7,015 nt of DNA from assembly GCA_017620435.1 (NCBI GenBank), contig JAFZQL010000113.1, forward strand, positions 1-7,015, in the 5' to 3' direction. The translations under genes and the position numbers were made by a program. Positions 5,536 to 7,015 of the stretch are shown here, one piece after another. The stretch's first letter is position 1. Each line of letters begins with the position of its first letter. The stretch comes from Erysipelotrichaceae bacterium. Its GTDB lineage: Bacteria > Bacillota_I > Bacilli_A > Erysipelotrichales > Erysipelotrichaceae. The notes beneath the pieces are model-generated. The model did not search any database, was not told the DNA's origin, and saw nothing but the letters and a program-made list of their open reading frames with translations.

Positions 5536-6006
5536 ATGCCAAGAAAAGGACATATTGCGAAACGAGATGTATTAGTAGATCCGATCTACAATTCAAAGCT
5601 TGTGACACGTTTAATCAACAAGATCATGTTAGATGGTAAAAAAGGTGTTGCACAGAACATTCTCTACAATGCATTCGATATCGTAGAAAAGAAAACAGGT
5701 CAGCAGCCGATGGAAGTGTTTGAAAAAGCACTGGACAACGTCATGCCTGAACTGGAACTGAAATTAAGAAGAGTCGGCGGTGCGAACTATCAGGTTCCTG
5801 TCGAAGTATCTGATGAGAGAAGACTCACGTTAGGCTTAAGATGGATCGTTAACTATTCCAGATTAAGATCAGAGAAAACGATGGAACAGAGACTTGCTGC
5901 CGAAATCATTGACGCTTCTAACGGCGTAGGACAGTCTGTCAAGAAGAAAGACGATACGCACAAGATGGCAGAAGCCAACAAAGCATTTGCGCATTACCGC
6001 TGGTAA
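5536..6006 (+). CDS. rpsG: 30S ribosomal protein S7
   Basis: S7 binds the 3' major domain of 16S rRNA, nucleates assembly of the 30S head and lines the E-site mRNA exit. The product is 156 residues, the usual bacterial length, starting MPRKGHIAKRDVLVDP and containing LVTRLINKIMLDGKK, the signature RRVGGANYQVPVEV (about 78-91) and the C-terminal HKMAEANKAFAHYRW. The ribosome binding site AAAGGAG (5522-5528) is 7 nt before the ATG. The 20-bp gap from rpsL and the 21-bp gap to fusA indicate a single transcript. In E. coli S7 represses its own operon through a structured rpsL-rpsG spacer about 100 nt long; the gap here is too short to hold that element. Confidence 0.98.
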   Translation: MPRKGHIAKRDVLVDPIYNSKLVTRLINKIMLDGKKGVAQNILYNAFDIVEKKTGQQPMEVFEKALDNVMPELELKLRRVGGANYQVPVEVSDERRLTLGLRWIVNYSRLRSEKTMEQRLAAEIIDASNGVGQSVKKKDDTHKMAEANKAFAHYRW

Positions 6007-6027
6007 TAAGAAAGGAGGAAATACGTT

Positions 6028-7015
6028 ATGGCACGTCAATATAGTTTAGAGAATACTAGAAATATTGGCATCATGGCGCATATCGATGCAGGTAAGACGA
6101 CCTGTACTGAGAGATTCCTTTTCTTTACCGGTAAAACACACAAGATCGGTGAAACACACGACGGTGCGGCCCAGATGGACTGGATGGAGCAGGAACAGGA
6201 GAGAGGCATTACGATCACTTCGGCTGCTACGACTACCTTCTGGCACGGATCCAAGTCTCAGCTTCCGGCAACCAGGATCAACATCATCGATACTCCGGGT
6301 CATGTCGACTTCACGGTAGAAGTAGAGAGATCATTGAGAGTTCTGGATGGTGCCGTAACGGTGCTGGATGCCAAGGCAGGTGTTGAACCGCAGACGGAAA
6401 CAGTATGGAGACAGGCGTCGACCTATGGAGTTCCTAGGATCGTATTTGCGAATAAGATGGATGCGACCGGTGCAGACTTCATGATGTCTGTCAGATCGAT
6501 CGGAGACAAACTCGCTGCCAATGCCGCTGCGATACAGATGCCGATCGGTGCTGAGAATACCTTCCGCGGAATCATCGATCTGGTTGAAAAAAGACAGTAT
6601 ATCTATCCGAATGATCAGGGGACTGACATTAAAGAGATGGATATCGAAGATCAGTATGCGGATGAAGCGGAAGTACTGAGAAGTGAACTGATTGAGAAAC
6701 TCTGCGACTATGATGATGAACTGATGGAAGCCTTCCTTAACGGAGACGAACCGGAAGTCAGCCTGATCAAGCAGGCCATCAGAAAAGCGGTCATCTCGGC
6801 GGAATTCTTTCCGGTACTGTGCGGATCTGCATACAAGAACAAGGGAATACAGCTGCTGCTGGATGCGGTAGTTGAATACCTCCCTTCCCCGCTGGATGTT
6901 TCTTCGATCAAAGGAGTGAACCGCTTCGGTGAAGAAGCGATCAGACATGCCAGCGACGAGGAACCGTTTGCCGCTCTGGCCTTCAAGGTCATGACCGATC
7001 CGTTTGTCGGCAGAC
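6028..7015 (+). CDS. fusA: Elongation factor G (EF-G), C-terminal part outside window
   Basis: EF-G is the GTPase that drives tRNA-mRNA translocation and, with RRF, ribosome recycling. The frame is open from the ATG at 6028 to the window end, giving 329 complete codons of a protein usually near 690. The GTPase motifs are intact: G1 AHIDAGKT (17-24), switch I with RGITITSAAT (59-68), G3 DTPGH with catalytic His92, G4 NKMD (142-145), and G5 GSA (266-268). The window ends at the start of domain II (LAFKVMTDPFVGR). The canonical place after rpsG and the strong AAAGGAGGA ribosome binding site (6011-6019) mark it as the main EF-G rather than a paralogue. One oddity is a loop after Trp72 (HGSKSQLPAT) about seven residues longer than in Bacillus and equal in length to that of E. 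coli EF-G. Confidence 0.97.
   Translation, partial: MARQYSLENTRNIGIMAHIDAGKTTCTERFLFFTGKTHKIGETHDGAAQMDWMEQEQERGITITSAATTTFWHGSKSQLPATRINIIDTPGHVDFTVEVERSLRVLDGAVTVLDAKAGVEPQTETVWRQASTYGVPRIVFANKMDATGADFMMSVRSIGDKLAANAAAIQMPIGAENTFRGIIDLVEKRQYIYPNDQGTDIKEMDIEDQYADEAEVLRSELIEKLCDYDDELMEAFLNGDEPEVSLIKQAIRKAVISAEFFPVLCGSAYKNKGIQLLLDAVVEYLPSPLDVSSIKGVNRFGEEAIRHASDEEPFAALAFKVMTDPFVGR

Noticed and set aside
6331..6948. Open frame of 205 codons on the minus strand inside fusA.
   Set aside because: It is antisense to the EF-G GTPase domain and is explained by codon bias on the real strand.
1..7015. Insertion sequences, CRISPR repeats, phage genes, tRNA or rRNA genes.
   Set aside because: No transposase, integrase, repeat-spacer pattern, cloverleaf or rRNA-like sequence was recognised; the genes are contiguous housekeeping genes with short gaps.

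Overview
The window is a compact stretch of chromosomal housekeeping genes from a low-to-moderate GC Firmicute. The S12, S7 and EF-G sequences are Firmicutes-like, strong AGGAGG-type ribosome binding sites precede several genes, sigma-A-type promoters are visible, and the heat-shock operator is of the HrcA/CIRCE type. The damage-recognition hairpin of UvrB (SNFDFYQP) resembles what I recall from Erysipelotrichia and Mollicutes, so an erysipelotrichial host is my best guess. That placement is an inference and was not tested by a search.

Layout. Positions 1-1722 (minus) hold the N-terminal ~574 codons of uvrB, the DNA helicase-like damage-verification subunit of nucleotide excision repair; its C-terminus lies outside the window. 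An 87-93 bp divergent promoter region separates it from pepC (1816-3150, plus), a complete cysteine aminopeptidase C of the bleomycin-hydrolase family. A palindromic, bidirectional terminator (3153-3181) ends pepC and also ends hsp20 (3180-3635, minus), which converges on it. hsp20 is a small heat-shock chaperone. It has a textbook promoter (TTGACA-17-TATAAC) whose -35 box lies inside a near-perfect CIRCE element, and an approximately 107-nt leader able to fold and possibly hide its Shine-Dalgarno sequence. A third CIRCE half-site overlaps the stop codon of the next gene, a DUF2804 protein of unknown function (3812-4846, minus).

A 258-bp divergent region then leads into the str operon: rpsL (S12), rpsG (S7) and fusA (EF-G, cut by the window end). 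All three have strong ribosome binding sites and gaps of only about 20 bp, so they are very probably co-transcribed. The rpsL leader contains two short hairpins, one with a GNRA tetraloop.

No mobile element, CRISPR array, tRNA or rRNA was seen. The genes belong to ordinary systems (DNA repair, peptide turnover, protein quality control, translation). The part most worth a second look is the control region of hsp20, where transcriptional (CIRCE) and possible post-transcriptional (RNA thermometer) heat control appear stacked.
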